Below, piece after piece: positions 25,505 to 38,239 of a stretch of 64,000 nt of DNA. Both the position numbers and the translations under genes were made by a program. Below the pieces are notes generated by a model. That model was not told the DNA's origin. It ran no database searches and worked only from the letters and a program-made list of their open reading frames with translations. Position 1 is the stretch's first letter, and every line of letters starts with the position of its first letter. The DNA is taken from assembly GCA_028023455.1 (NCBI GenBank), contig JAQFVV010000180.1, positions 494,001-558,000 of the forward strand, written 5' to 3'. The stretch comes from Epiperipatus broadwayi. Its lineage: Eukaryota > Onychophora > Udeonychophora > Euonychophora > Peripatidae.

Positions 25505-26290
25505 TCTTGATTAAGACTGACAATATGATTTCTAAATTATTACTTTTCTTAGTAAAGTAAATAACTCTACTGCGAATCAATTTCTAAACTAATTTTAATA
25601 ACAGAACAATAATATTCTAATAATATATATACACATGTAGTTATATGCTATACATAGATTACAGTATGAATACATATAAATTCAATTCCACTCTCCGAAC
25701 TTCCTTAGACTCTTTCCAGGAAGTATTAATCTCTTGTTTAATTGCACACATAATAATTAATTAAGTTCACTATTTACCTAATATTCTGGCAAATGTCTTT
25801 GAGGTGTATATAACTTATAATAAGTTTGGGGCGATCTGTTTGATCTCTAGTCGGCTTGAGTAATTTCAGGAGTTGAGATAGTGAATCTGGAAACAAATTC
25901 CCGCTGGTTTCTTATGCTGCTTCACATCAGTGTGCAACCCAGATGCATGAACACATGAGGAAGGGAGAAAAATGATGTTGCTTTCTTTTTTTTTCCTGCT
26001 TAAATAGTTTTCTTTTGTTTTCTGTATTAATCTATCTATTTCATCTTTATCCAGGTGGGAGGTTTTTTATTTTTTATTAAGGTTTTTTAAAACATTAGAT
26101 CCTTCTAGAATTCAATTGTTATTTAAGTTATTGCCAATTGAATTCCTATGTAATCAGATTTCACTTTTTATTTCTTTCTCATTATTTAATTAATGTTTTA
26201 ATTTATTTTCGCTTTACACAATAGTTTTAATAACGTAAAAATTAGTATTAATTTAAATGTACGTTTTAATGTTAAGTAATAGATATTCCA
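25505..26290 (-). repeat. Gypsy B 3' LTR (left)
   Basis: 786 bp, about 160 bp longer than its partner. The extra sequence, around 25880-26075, has a counterpart in the gypsy C LTR region near 43600 (cccgctg, then tttcttctgct or tttcttatgct). It was therefore probably lost from the other LTR rather than gained here. The arms differ by many substitutions, so the insertion is not recent. Confidence 0.8.
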
Positions 26291-26766
26291 ATCCTCCCCT
26301 TACTCCAGAAATTTTTACGATTATACATAATTTTGTAATTTTTTGGGTTTACATTTACTTTGTTGGGGTATTTCCCTGAGTTCGATCTCCATTTTTGTAT
26401 TAGCTTTACTTTGAATTTGGGGCTGAAAATTTTCTTGTCTTTTGCCCCCCCCCCCTTCTTGTTTTCCTATCTGTTTGCTGATTTTTCACTATTTGGTATT
26501 ATCGTTGGATACAGCGTCTCTTCTGTAGTTCAGTAACAAACATGGTTTATGTGTCTTGTATTCTTTACCGTTATTATTTTGAATGGTTACTTATTAGTCT
26601 GGATGGCCTTTTCATAATTGTACTCTCAATTTATTTCTTTTGCAGCATATCATGTATCCATACTTCTTTATCAATTTGGAATGTTTTTTCCCTCGCTCAT
26701 TTGATGAGGAAATGCTCATCCTTTTTTGGCATTAACATGTCAGTTTAATGCTCAACTTTCTGTATA

Positions 26767-27330
26767 TCAGCAACTCTGCTGGCGATTTGTCTGTAGTTGT
26801 TGACAGCATCGAGTGTTGATGCAGCATTGCTTTGTATAAAACTTCTTGGATGTTTTTAGTCGGAGATTTTTGTATTGCTTTTTTAATTTTTTGGATGGCC
26901 TTTCCTGCGAGGCTATTCGATTCTGAATGGTAAGGGAGTGCACACGTATCTTGATTCCATTGTTTTTAAAATATTCTTCCATCTCTTGCACTGTAAATCC
27001 AGTGCCATTGTCAATGATCATTACTTCCGGTAATCTGTAGCATGAGAAAATCCCTTTTAGTATTTTTATTGTTTCATTAGCACTCATATTTTTGACAATG
27101 TGGTACTCTGCCCATTTTGACTATGAATCTACAAGTACTAGTAGTATTTTGTCATATTAAGGACCCACGTGATCCCTGTGCAATCTCTGGCATGGTTTAT
27201 TTGTTTTAGACCAGAGTATATATTCCTTCGGCTTCATGCTGCTCTGTGATTGACAAGCTGAACATTTTTTAAATATAATTCTCTATATCTGTTGTTATTC
27301 TTGGCCACCAGACATAGCTATGTGCTAAAG
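26767..27330 (-). pseudogene. Gypsy B integrase remnant
   Basis: The - strand frame 27087-26767 begins MSANETIKILKGIFSCYRLP and continues EVMIIDNGTGFTVQEMEEYF, then KNNGIKIRVHS. This is the integrase core around the second catalytic Asp (S/IDNGTxF) and reaches the region of the Glu. The upstream sequence to about 27330 shows decayed H2C2-type sequence. A frameshift garbles the C-terminal part. Confidence 0.85.
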
Positions 27331-27544
27331 GTTTTGCATACACTACTCCCAGTGGTATTTGTGTAGAAACTTTAATACTTTATTTCTTCTTTCTGATGAT
27401 ATAACTACTCTGTTTCCCAATAATATACACTCTTTACTAAATGATAAATTATTTCTACTAGACCAAAAAGCTGGTGTCACTCATTGTAGTTTCTTTGTTG
27501 GCCAGCCACTCAATGTAGTTCTTTAGTAGCTGGTATCATTTATT

Positions 27545-27840
27545 TTACCTCATCCATTTTTTCACTGTATTGCTGTTAAGTATCTCAGACTGTACATCAT
27601 CTATATAATTTATCTGTATATCATTCATCTGGGGTTCCCATCTGTCTGGGTTTCTGGATAATGCATCTGCATGCTGTTGCTCTTTTTCTTTCTTATAAAC
27701 CAGCTGATAATCATATGATGCCAGTATTTTTCTCCATCTTAGCATCCTAGGACTCAAATGGCCGGAGCTAATCTATTGCTTGCCAAAATACCCAATAATG
27801 GCTTATGATCTATTATTATTTGAAATGATCTGCTGTATAT
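27545..27840 (-). pseudogene. Gypsy B RNase H remnant
   Basis: The - strand reads IDHKPLLGILASNRLAPAI and then, after a frameshift, LSPRMLRWRKILASYDYQL followed by VYKKEKEQQHADALSRNP. This is the classic gypsy RNase H end (DHKPL..., SPRMQRW...YDY..VY..GK...ADALSR). The frame continues to 27545 into the linker before integrase. It is disrupted. Confidence 0.85.
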
Positions 27841-28112
27841 ACATTAATCAAATTTTTTTAGCCCAAATATTATTGCCACAGTTTTCTTTTATTGTCTTGA
27901 ATATTGTTCAAAGTAAAAAAGTTTTCTATCCGTGTTACATACAGTGGTCATTCTGCAGCATTCACCACATCAAATTCACCTATGGCTGTTTGACCAAACG
28001 ATGACAATTTTGATTGTTTACTATTAATATCCCTCCCTAAGCTAATTATTCCTCTAGCTATGTTTGAAATAACGACTGCACCAATTTTTGCTATGTCTTG
28101 ATCTTAATTTTC

Positions 28113-28739
28113 TCTTGATTAAGACTAGCAATATGATTTCTAAATTATTACTTTTCTCAGTAAAGTAAATAACCCCACTGCAAATCAATTTCTAAATTAA
28201 TTTTAATAATAGATCAATAATATTTTAATAATATATATATATATATATTCATATAGTTATATGCTATACTTAGATTACAATATGAATACATATAAATTCA
28301 ATTCCATTCTCTGCAATTCCGGGAAGTATTAAACCACTGTTTAATCATAACCTTAATAACTAATTAAAGTCACTATTTGCCTAATATTCTGGAAAATGTC
28401 TTTACTTCTGTGAGCCCTTGAGATGCATATAAATTATAATAAGATCGGGGCGATCTGCTTGATCCCTAGTCAGCTTGAGTACCTTTAGGAGCCAAGATCC
28501 TGGGTCTATTAAGGATTTTTAAAACATTAGATCCTTTTAAAATTCAATTGTTATTTAAGTTATTGCTAATTGAATTACTATTTAATCAGATTTTACTTTT
28601 TAGTTTTTTCTCATTATTTAATTAATGTTTTAATTTATATCCACTTTATTATATAACTAGTTTTACACAATAGTTTTAATAATGTAAATTTTAGTATTAA
28701 TTTAAACATACATCTTAATGTTAATTAATAGGTATTCCA
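28113..28739 (-). repeat. Gypsy B 5' LTR (right)
   Basis: 627 bp, homologous to 25505-26290 but lacking a central block. It contains a (TA)n run near 28232 and a duplicated cttgatt-aag end at about 28098-28125. Confidence 0.8.
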
Positions 28740-30893
28740 GTCTTTATTAAAAAAAAGAAATGACATCATAGTAGAGAAGAAAAAACATATAATCTTAATG
28801 TATTAAAGTCAGATATACAAAAGATTTCAAACCTGACTTACTGTTATCTGCTTGGGAGAAATTATTTTAAGAATGAGCAGAAAATGGCAGCAGAGATGAT
28901 CTAATTCATCCAGTTTTATTTAATTAAAATTAATAAAAATAAAGATAACCATCAAACAGTGGCATTGACATTTTGTATCTGCCCATAATAAAAGAAACTA
29001 CTTCAAGATTAAGTTTGCTTCAGAGTGAGTAAAGATTATTTGAAATTATTTCCAATATACATTCTATATATTGATTTTCTTTGCCCATCTCAAATTAATG
29101 TTCTGTAGTACCCATATAAACATAATAGTTAGTACAACTGACATAAATGTGAAAGACCTGGCACTAATGATTCCTAATTTAATTCCTACAAGTGATTATA
29201 CTAAGTTCCCTGCTTGAACACAGATGAAATAATAGGATAATATGATCAAACTGTAATCTTCTATGATTATAAGCGATAGTTTTCTATTGGTTGCTATTTC
29301 TCATTACAGTTCTACTATTTTAATATCCGAGTTGTATAATTGGCTTTAATGCATTTTTTATAGCATCATGATTTTTATATTTATATAATTTTGACAGACA
29401 CGTAATATGGAATTTATGAGTACTTTCCACAATATTCATTCGCATTTGCAGCACATTCACTGTTAAGATTTGCTTAAAGGAAATATAGAACAGAGTATTT
29501 CTCCTTATTCTGGACCATTCATTTTTCCAACATCTCATATATTTAATAAAGACATACAGTACAGATTTAAATTATTCCATAATAGCAACAAAATCAACTT
29601 TAACAGTAAACTTGATCTCTTTTGAAAAATAATAACAATAATAGATTTGTATAGACACTTATGGAACATATATAAATTTTTTGAACATGAATTTAGGATG
29701 TGAGCCTGAGTTGAATATATATTTACTAAAAAAAAAAAAAAAAAGGAAGAATAGAGATCATTTTGTGGGCTTAAATGATAGAAACTTGATCACTTTTTAA
29801 ATGTTTTTTTGAGTTACAAAATAATTGAGTCTACTAGATAATTTAGAAAATTGAATTTTTTTTTTTTTTAAATCAAACAGAACCATATGAATGGTCATGT
29901 AGAAAATCTGAGCCACATAAAATATTGTGTGATCTTTAATAACATATTGCATTATAGATACATTTGGTAACATATTATATTGATTTAACAGATCAAGTAA
30001 ATTTGATATTTCTTTTTGTAACTTACTGTATTAGTAATGAATTAGTTGTAGTGACAAATTTACAATCTATTAGTCTAACAAATGTCTAAAAATAGTCACT
30101 AAAGTATTCTGGTGTAATGTTCATGAGTCAAAAAAAAAATCAATAATCCAAAATAGTTAATATTGGAGGAATAGGTAAAAAACTGATACATATATCATTT
30201 CATCAGTGAATGTATGAGCTATGAACAGTGTTGAAAGAGTATGTATAGAACCAGTACTTATCAATTCATCAGTGAAAGTATATGTTATGAAAAGAAGATT
30301 TTTAACTAATTGCAAAAGATTTTCTTACAATTATTAAGTATTTTTAAAGTCATAAGTATCCAATAATCATAGATTTTGAAAGAGTGGAAGTATTTGAAAT
30401 AATATGATTGATGTATGAATGTGGAAAATTATGTTTAAATTATTGCAACAAATTAAAAACATAAATTATGTTAAGTTTAAATTGGATCAGTCACATCTAA
30501 TTTATTATTGCATGATATATAGAAAAATGAAATATTGGGTAAATAATCGAAAATATAGAGAAAAAAGAATTCAGAGAACTAAAAGAAAATATGAATTAGT
30601 AGTTTCGGTAAGGAAAAATTTGAGTATTCATTGGAAATACAAAAACTTAAACAATGTAATAATTAATTAGTTATATGTGCATTTGCAATTTATTATTGAA
30701 TAAGTATTCTGCAATAAAGATATGTATGCACTTAAGGAATTTTTACGTTCTTTTTTTTTTTTTTAATTATTCTCCATTATAAATTACAATATATAATATC
30801 AGATATTGACTTTATTTATGTTCAAATATTAAGTAATAAGTATATAAATACTTCACAGAACAATCACATCAGAATTCATTTCTGGATAAATTA
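28740..30893. other. Intron 4 between gypsy B and the exon 5 hairpin: no gene recognised
   Basis: AT-rich sequence with an A18 run near 29729. Short frames (for example 29538-29320 on the -, 30419-30670 on the +) are Lys/Asn/Ile-rich and match no family I know. Confidence 0.4.
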
Positions 30894-31043
30894 CAAGCAG
30901 ATTCTAAAGAACTATTTTTAAATAGTCTTGCAAATATGTTTATCCTTTGATGTATCAATGCCAATCCAATTTCTCTGATAAAAGATTTAAGGATAAACAT
31001 ATTTGCAAATTTATTTAAAAATAGTTCTTTAAAATTTGCTTGC
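30894..31043. repeat. Inverted repeat (hairpin) 140 bp upstream of exon 5
   Basis: Arms 30894-30948 and about 30987-31043 are near-complementary (left arm gcaaatatgtttatcctt, right arm aaggataaacatatttgc), around a loop of about 40 bases. This resembles a short MITE. It ends 140 bp before the splice acceptor of the motif A exon. Confidence 0.7.
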
Positions 31044-31183
31044 AATTTGTTTTAGTATTTGGACAATGTGATTATTCCTTTAAGTATTTTTATTCATAAA
31101 CTTTAAATATTTGATCAGTAGTAAAAATCATTTGCATGAAATTAAAATTATTAGTATTTAATAAATATATGTATTTTTTGTAG

Positions 31184-31306
31184 GATGGTACCATTAATGT
31201 GTTGCAACATTATGCAGCTTTGATTCGGAATTATCATGTTGCTCGATTGGTCAATCTTGATTCAACTAGTAAACCACAAGATTTTTACCATGAACTTATT
31301 CCGTTT
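31184..31306 (+). CDS. POLRMT: POLRMT-like exon 5: divergent motif A (DGTINVLQHYAAL)
   Basis: 41 codons in phase 0. The exon opens with motif A, which carries the first catalytic Asp (T7 Asp537, human Asp922). The Asp and LQHYAAL are kept, but DGSCNG has become DGTINV: Ser to Thr, Cys to Ile and Gly to Val. The Val aligns with T7 Gly542, a nearly invariant residue lining the nucleotide pocket. The rest (IRNYHVARLVNLDSTSKPQD, then FYHELIPF) follows human GRDSVGAASVNLEPSDVPQDVYSGVAAQ in length and in the positions of VNL and PQD. The acceptor is ttttttgtag and the donor gtaagc. A hairpin repeat lies about 140 bp upstream. Confidence 0.93.
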
Positions 31307-31514
31307 GTAAGCAATTATTTTATTTAACAACTGTCACTCTTGTTGCAGGATTTTTTAAAAGCTTATATTTGTTTTTTAGCAGCTTATTAATTGTAGGAAC
31401 ATCAGATCAGTAACTTTTTTATTTTATTAATTTCAATATTTTTATAGTCCTGCACGATTTAGTGCTGTGCTGGAGTGATAGATTTAAGATTAAAGTCCCT
31501 GGATCAAAAACAAC

Positions 31515-32702
31515 TCTGTGACTGACCTAATAATTTATTACCATTCGAATTTCCAGCAGAATCAGTTTTTAATTTATTTAAGAGGGCGCCAGTTTGTAGA
31601 CCCGCTGATTTTTTACTGCATAGTATTGAGTATTTCCGCAGTAAATAACTAAATGTAATTTTTTAAATTTTCCTCAGTGTTCATATATTAAATGAACATG
31701 TTGGCATAGGTAATTTACACATTTCTTACAGATTTAAAACAAAATCTAATAAACTAAAATTAATAACGTACAATGAAATTGTTATATTAATGATAAATAT
31801 TTTATTAAAACCAATTAAAACATTTAGACAATGATTATGAATTATTTACTAAAATAGAAGGGACACACATGCACACATATTCAGATTATAAGGTTAATCA
31901 ATTAATTAATTCATCAGTTCAATTCCTTCATTTTCTCCAATCAGTCATAAATGAAAGTTCCTTGAATAAAACAGTGAATGTCTCTCTATTAATATTATTA
32001 GTTTATATTTTAGGTTTAGTTTGCAAACATTGAATCAGCCACAAGTTAGTGTATGAATTATTACTTACCGGTAAGTTTCATGGGTTTATGTAGATTGTAG
32101 ATTATTGTAGCATACATGTATTTCTTGGGATGCAGAACTCATTAACTTTGATTTCATTGTCAACATTTTTACATTCCTGGTCTGCTTTAAAGCTAGACTA
32201 AAGCTATTTAGATTGACCTATTTATGACAAAAAAGATGTCCGCAAATGCTCCGGTTTCCTTTCCCTCGTGAAAACTTAATTTAGCCTATAAATAGTTCTG
32301 GATAGAAGCACTTTCTCTATCCAGGACCCACGAAAAACAGCCAGCCAAAAAAAACAAAACAAGATCTTGCTCGAAGTTATTTGCTTCTTTTTATATTCTC
32401 GACCAGTTTTGAGATTTCTTTGCACATATATTTTTTTTTATGTTTTGTTTTGTGCATTCTTTTTTCATTTTAGCTACTAAGTTCTTTATTATAAATTTTT
32501 TAGGAGCCATATTTAATTATCGGAAACTGTGATCGTAGTCACTTACGTTTGGAATGTTTTTCTTTTATTTATCAGGATCAACAATCTGTATGCATTTCCA
32601 TTCCCTCCACTTTTAACTTTAATTAAATAGATAATATCAAACATAAATAACTTTTATTGTATGTATCTAAAAAAATGAATTACATAAGAAAGAGTTAAAT
32701 AG
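31515..32702 (-). mobile_element. TIR element T, truncated inverted copy
   Basis: The segment is a near-continuous reverse complement of 33780-34990 over about 1.2 kb. Shared blocks include cttattttactggtaag-type ends near 32070, ggacccacg near 32325, gatcaacaatctgtatg near 32577 and tgaattacat near 32680. It carries only one of the two terminal modules (31521-31640), so it is truncated at its right end. Confidence 0.8.
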
Positions 32703-33584
32703 TATTTAGTTTTAAAATTAAATTTATTCATTATAATATTTTGATTCAATGAACAAGTTTACATTATAGAAGAACAAGGAAAAAGGAAGCATTGTGAGAA
32801 TGTTGAACTATTTCTAATTTTTTTAGCTTTTAAATATTACTCTATGCCAATGTACCATATATATATATAAATGCTACTATTCCTCCAGGATCAAGGAACG
32901 AGAATAAAATAGAGTTTGAACTTATTCTCAATAAGTCTCACTTTGGCACTTTTTATTGCTTTTTTTATGTATTAGCATCACAGATATATTTCTGTAGACT
33001 GTCCACAAGTGGTATGCTGCTTTGGCAGGAATGAGGAGGAAACAAGGAATATTTCCACATTCACTTGAGTTACTACAGCACATGCATAAGTCTAACAATA
33101 AGAAGCCCAAGTCTGACCACATTGGAGTGTTGCTCATCCACTTTGAGACTTATAGGCTCATGGCAACTTAGTCAATCTCCCTTTTTCCAGGACCCTGTTA
33201 CTTTTAGACTGATGGGCATTTAAGGACAGTTGTATCATATTTATTAGTGGCTAAGGAGTTGGGCTATGATTTTTCGCCTCTTCAGTATCCATCTGCCCAA
33301 TCACCACTGTGAGTTAAAGTCTACATCAGCTGAGATTGTGCTTTTTTTTCTATAGACATATAAAAAATTTTTTTATAGTTGTATAATTCACTTTAAAGTT
33401 TTTTTTTTAATGTAAAACTCATTTGTTTTTTGGCTATGGGTATAAAATTGCATGTTTTAGGCTGCTATTGTAAATGTTTTTTATACCATTGTGACTTATC
33501 TCAGGTTGTGGTAGTATTGTGTCGATGTTCTGTGTTGGATAGCCATGGTAATGTTTTATGTTTAGATTGAGTCTTTATTTTACG

Positions 33585-35025
33585 CACTATAAAGTGCTAG
33601 TTAATCAAACTATTAAAATAAGAATATTCTGTTCATGTATGAGTTTGGATATTTCAAAAACAGTTATATTTCCTGATTAACTGATCTAATAATTTATTAT
33701 GATTCGAATTGCCAGTGGAATCAGTTTTTAATTTATTTAAGAAGGTGCCAGGATCTGTAGACCTGCTGATTTTTCACCATTTAACTCTTTTTAATGTAAT
33801 TCATTTTTTTAGAGACATACAATGAAGGTTATTTATGTTTGATATTATCTATTTAATTAAGGTTAAAAATGGAGGGAATAGAAATCCATACAGATTGTTG
33901 ATCCAGATAAATAAAGAAAGACATTCCAAATGTGAATGATTACAATCATAGTGTACCAATAATTAAATATGGTTTTTAAGGAATTTATAAGAAAAAGAAT
34001 TTAATAGCAAAAATGAAAAAATAATGTACAAAACAAAGCAAAAGATAAAAAAATATATGTGCTGAGAAATCTCAAAACTTGTTGGGAGTATAAGAAGAAG
34101 CAAATAATTTTGAGCAAGGGCTTGTCTTGTTCTTTTGGCTCGCTGATTTCCGTGGGTCCTGGAGAGAGAAATTGCCTCTATTCAGGACTATTCATAGGCT
34201 AAACTAAGACTCATGTGGGAGGGGAAACCAGAGTGGTTGCTTACATCTTTTTTCATCATAAAGATGTCAGTCTTGGAGCTTTTGAGTCTAGTCTTAAAGT
34301 GAACCAGGAATGTGAAAAAGTCTACAGGAGAAATCAAAGTTACTGAGCTCTGCATCTCAAGAAATAAATGTATGCTACAATAATCTACGATCTACATAAA
34401 CCTGCAGAACTTGCCAGTAAGTTATAATTCATAGACTAACTTGGGTCTGATTCAATGTTTGTAAACTAAACATACACTATAAACTAATAATACCAATAGA
34501 GACATTGTCTGTTTTATTCAAGGAACTTTCATTAAGACTGATTGGAGAAAATAAAGGAATTGAACTGTTGAATTAATTAATTGATTAACCTTATTATCTG
34601 GATATGTGTGCATGTTTGTTCCTTCTATTTTATTAAATAATTCATAATCATTGTCTTAATTGGTTTTAATAAACTATTTATCATTAATATAACAATTTCA
34701 TTGTACGTCCTTCATTTTAGTTTATTAGTTTTTGTTTTTAATCTGTAAGAAATATATAAATTACCTATGCTATCATATTTGTTTAATATACGAATGCTGA
34801 GGAAAATTTTTAAAAAAATTATATTTATTTATTTACTGCAAAAATGCGCGATGTGATGAAATGGAAAATCAGCAAGCGTACAGACTCTAGCATCTTTTTA
34901 AATAAATTAAAAACTTATTCCGCCACCAATTCAAATCGTAATAAGTTATTAGGTCAGTTAATCAGGAAATATAACTATTTTTTTGAAATATCTGAACTCA
35001 TACATGTTGTTTTGATAAATATTTA
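33585..35025 (+). mobile_element. TIR element T, most complete copy
   Basis: Two inverted copies of a roughly 115-bp module (33662-33776 reversed, 34848-34990 forward) flank about 1.07 kb of unique sequence, as in a non-autonomous DNA transposon with long terminal inverted repeats. The left side extends to a small palindrome gcactataaagtgc at 33581-33594 that recurs at the outer end of the 39.6-kb fragment. The right end is degenerate after 35015. No transposase was recognised. Confidence 0.7.
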
Positions 35026-35330
35026 AATATAGCTATTAATAATTGTTTATTTCAATCTTGTTTGATTGATTATTTATTTATGTATTTGTGACAATATTAT
35101 GGCTGAATAAATTATATTGGATATTTGACCATTATAGTGATGTTCCTTCTATTTTTTTAATAATTCATAATCATTGTCTAAATGTTTTAATTGGTTTTAA
35201 TAAAATATTTATCATTAATATAACAATTTCATTGTATGTTCTTAATTTTAGTTTATTAGATTTTATTTTAAATCTATAATAAATGTATAAATTACCTATG
35301 CCAACATGTTCATTTAATATACTATAACAG
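34604..35330. repeat. Direct duplication of part of element T
   Basis: 34604-34796 and about 35130-35330 are direct copies (both contain ttaattggttttaataaa, tttatcattaatataac and ttacctatg). The second block lies just outside element T, so it represents a further partial copy in the same orientation. Confidence 0.65.
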
Positions 35331-35954
35331 TTCTGTTATATGGCACACAATAATATAGTGTTTGTGCACAAATATATATAAAGTTGAAAGGAAAAGTAGA
35401 AATTAACACACACAAATTTTGTAGTTGTTTTCTATATTTCCTGGAATGATGATCAGGGATTAAATAATTCTGAATTTAAAATAAAATTTCATTATGAAAT
35501 AAATATTTAAAAAGGTCTAATAAATATTTTTATTGAATTCTGAATTTGAAATTAAAAAACAATATTGATTTATTTTTGTAATCTTTTAATTAATGCTTGT
35601 ATACAATTCTCTAAGTAAAAACATATAGTAGCTTTTAATTAAAAGTGATTTGAAAGGATTAGACAGATGAAAATAGTTTAATTAAAAAGAATGTGTTTTT
35701 ATTGTCTCACACAATCACTCTTATAAAAAGTGTTGTAAAATAATATAGGCGCTATTGCACCTGAAAGACTTGATAAAGAGATTAGAACAGTCTGGTTTTT
35801 AGTTTGGCTTCTAATTTTTGAAGAGTTTGGTTTTAAAATTTTGGAGAAGCAGTTGGCAGTAAGAATAGCTAACTGCAGAGTTGTTTGGTTTCCAGAACTA
35901 TACAGATAGCTACCATGGATCAAAGATAGCTGAAGTCAAGATAGAGAGGCAGCT

Positions 35955-36070
35955 GCTGCTAGTTTCTTATGCAAAGGAGTTTAGATTCACTTAGAAGGAA
36001 GACGCACTTCTCTATCTCTATGTTCTTAAATGTGAACAAGACATCTGGCTGACCTGAAATATATGTGGAA
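35955..36070 (+). repeat. Repeat U, copy 1 (inverted copy at 46200-46312)
   Basis: Contains tttcttatgcaaaggagttt, gattcacttagaag, ttcttaaatgtgaacaagac and atctggctgacctg, which all recur in reverse order and orientation in intron 6. Confidence 0.65.
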
Positions 36071-36079
36071 TGAAATTGA

Positions 36080-37759
36080 ATGCCAACAATTTACCTGACT
36101 GCCTGTTCCTGATTGTGCCTATCCCAGAGTGACCAACTCACCAAGAGAAATTCCATCAGTTTGATGTAGTAATATGTATGCTATTGTGTCTATATGCAGA
36201 GAAGCCCCAATAAAAAAATACAAATGTGAGTTGTTTTTAAATAATTCATGTAAAAGACATTAAAAAATGTTTATATTTAAATTTATATTTTAATAATTTA
36301 AAGTAAAACAAACGAATAATTTGTTTGAGTCACACATCTAAAAGAAAGGAGCAATCCACAGATGATTTTATATATATTATTGAAGAAATTATTTTTAGTA
36401 ATTTCTTTAAAAAAATGACATTTAAAAACTGCAACTTAAAATGCAAATAATTTTGCTTGATTTAAAAGAAAACTAATCAATAAAGAGTAGCACTTATTAT
36501 AAAATAATGAATGAAATTTATATATTTTCAACAAAGAATAATTGTGAAAATAATTTTTAATAATTGTATTGTATCAAATTAAAGTATGTAAATGTCAGTG
36601 TGCACATATACATGCACACACATATATGTAAAATTTTAATCATTTGTATTTTATATAATGATTCAAATATATCTAGAAAATATAATGCCATGTGTCTGTG
36701 TGCTATATATATATATCATTGTGTATCAGATGGACACTTATATGGAGATTTTAATCATTTTTAATTTTATTAAATTTCAATTGAAATATATTCTGTAATA
36801 GTAAAATGTGTGTCTGTATGCCTATATAGAACATATATGTAAATTATAATGTAAAACTTGAATATTGTATATTATTCATATATATCACAATGTGATAATT
36901 TGAATTTTGTATATTACTTAAGTGTTTACGATTATACAGCCATATTGAATTTTTTAAAAAACTGGCCTGAGACACAATTTTCACAATAACTTCAGTTTTA
37001 ATTATGTTAGAGCAAAAAAAATTACATTGATAGAAACTAGAAAAACTAAGGAAAACAATAAGTCTAAGACAAATAGTGATAACCATTTAAAAAATAAGGA
37101 AAAAAAGAAATTTCAACACCCAAAATAATTATTACTATATTGTTTGTTCATAATTTCTAATTCATTATGAACTAAGTTTAAATTACATTTTCAGTGATAA
37201 TTTCTTTGTATTCCTCACAAAATTATCTTTCAAACCATATATAATATGTCTTACCTGAGATAATCCATAGCTTCAGAATCTCCAAAAGTATTCACATAAG
37301 AATTCTTCATTTTTATCTTGTACCCCAAAAGTTACCAAATGTCAAAGGCATCTATAAGAAAAAGATTCATCCTAATAAAGATACAAAACAAATCATTTCC
37401 AGAAGATAGATATGCATTTGTCATCATTGCAATTGGCTTCTTGTTTATCAGAAATTGTAGGCTACTATCTGTATCACTGATAAAATAAGTCTCTTCATTT
37501 TATATTTTTTTGTATACATCCGTGATGTTTATATTCTTTATGCACACCAGTGATGTTTATATTCCTTATGCATACTAGTGATGCTATCTTGTTATATTTA
37601 TTGTATCACATAGATATAATTTATTTGTATATAGTCCATTTGTTAGCTATAGACTTGAAAATAATATGATGAACATATAGCAAAACCAGAGTGACTCCAA
37701 AGCATGAGTATCAAGGCATAGGCAATAATCAATTCGATTATTTGCCTGTATATGCAATC
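36080..37759. other. Intron 5 AT-rich sequence: no gene recognised
   Basis: Contains short (CA)n/(TA)n-like tracts at about 36595-36840 and two near-identical words ccagtgatgtttatattc and ctagtgatgctat around 37545-37590. Nothing gene-like. Confidence 0.4.
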
Positions 37760-38080
37760 TTTCTGTACATTTGATTATTAGTTTTGTAAATCATTACTTG
37801 TAAATACAAACACACCATATATACATAATAATAAATAATAAATTATTAAACTTTTTGAGAATCGTTATTTTTATAAAATAAGTTTATCTTTATAAAATAA
37901 GTATATTAGAACTTAGAAAATTATCATAGATTTCTGTACATTTGATTATTAGTTTTGTAAATCATTACTTGTAAAAACAAACACACCATATAAACATAAT
38001 AATAAATAATAAATTATTAAACTTTTTGAGAACCATTATTTTATAAAATAAGTGTATTAGGACTTAGAAAATTACCATAG
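37760..38080 (+). repeat. Tandem duplication, about 150-170 bp x 2
   Basis: 37760-37930 and 37931-38080 abut and both run from ttctgtacatttgattatta to a shared end (cttagaaaattatcatagat in the first, attaccatagat in the second). The second unit lacks about 20 bp of a small internal repeat around ttataaaataag. Confidence 0.85.
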
Positions 38081-38239
38081 ATATGAATTCTCTATGAGCA
38101 TAAATAAATATATAATTGATATAGACACACACCAACTACAAACTAAAATTAATAAAAATTAAATATTTTTTTTTCAAATACTTAAAAAAAAATATATATA
38201 TTCAAACAATTAAAATTTTATACTTATGAGCTGTATTCT

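Larger units (their letters stand above)
25505..28739 (-). mobile_element. Ty3/gypsy retrotransposon B with both LTRs, internally deleted
   Basis: Two direct repeats, 25505-26290 and 28113-28739, share many stretches (tcttgattaagact at their starts, tattcca at their ends) and act as LTRs. The roughly 1.8-kb interior carries, on the - strand, the end of RNase H and then integrase. Gag, protease and reverse transcriptase are missing. It is inserted antisense in intron 4. Confidence 0.85.

Noticed and set aside
26443-26456. Poly-C run; likewise G runs near 47770 and 61180
   Set aside because: Simple homopolymer tracts without context suggesting function.
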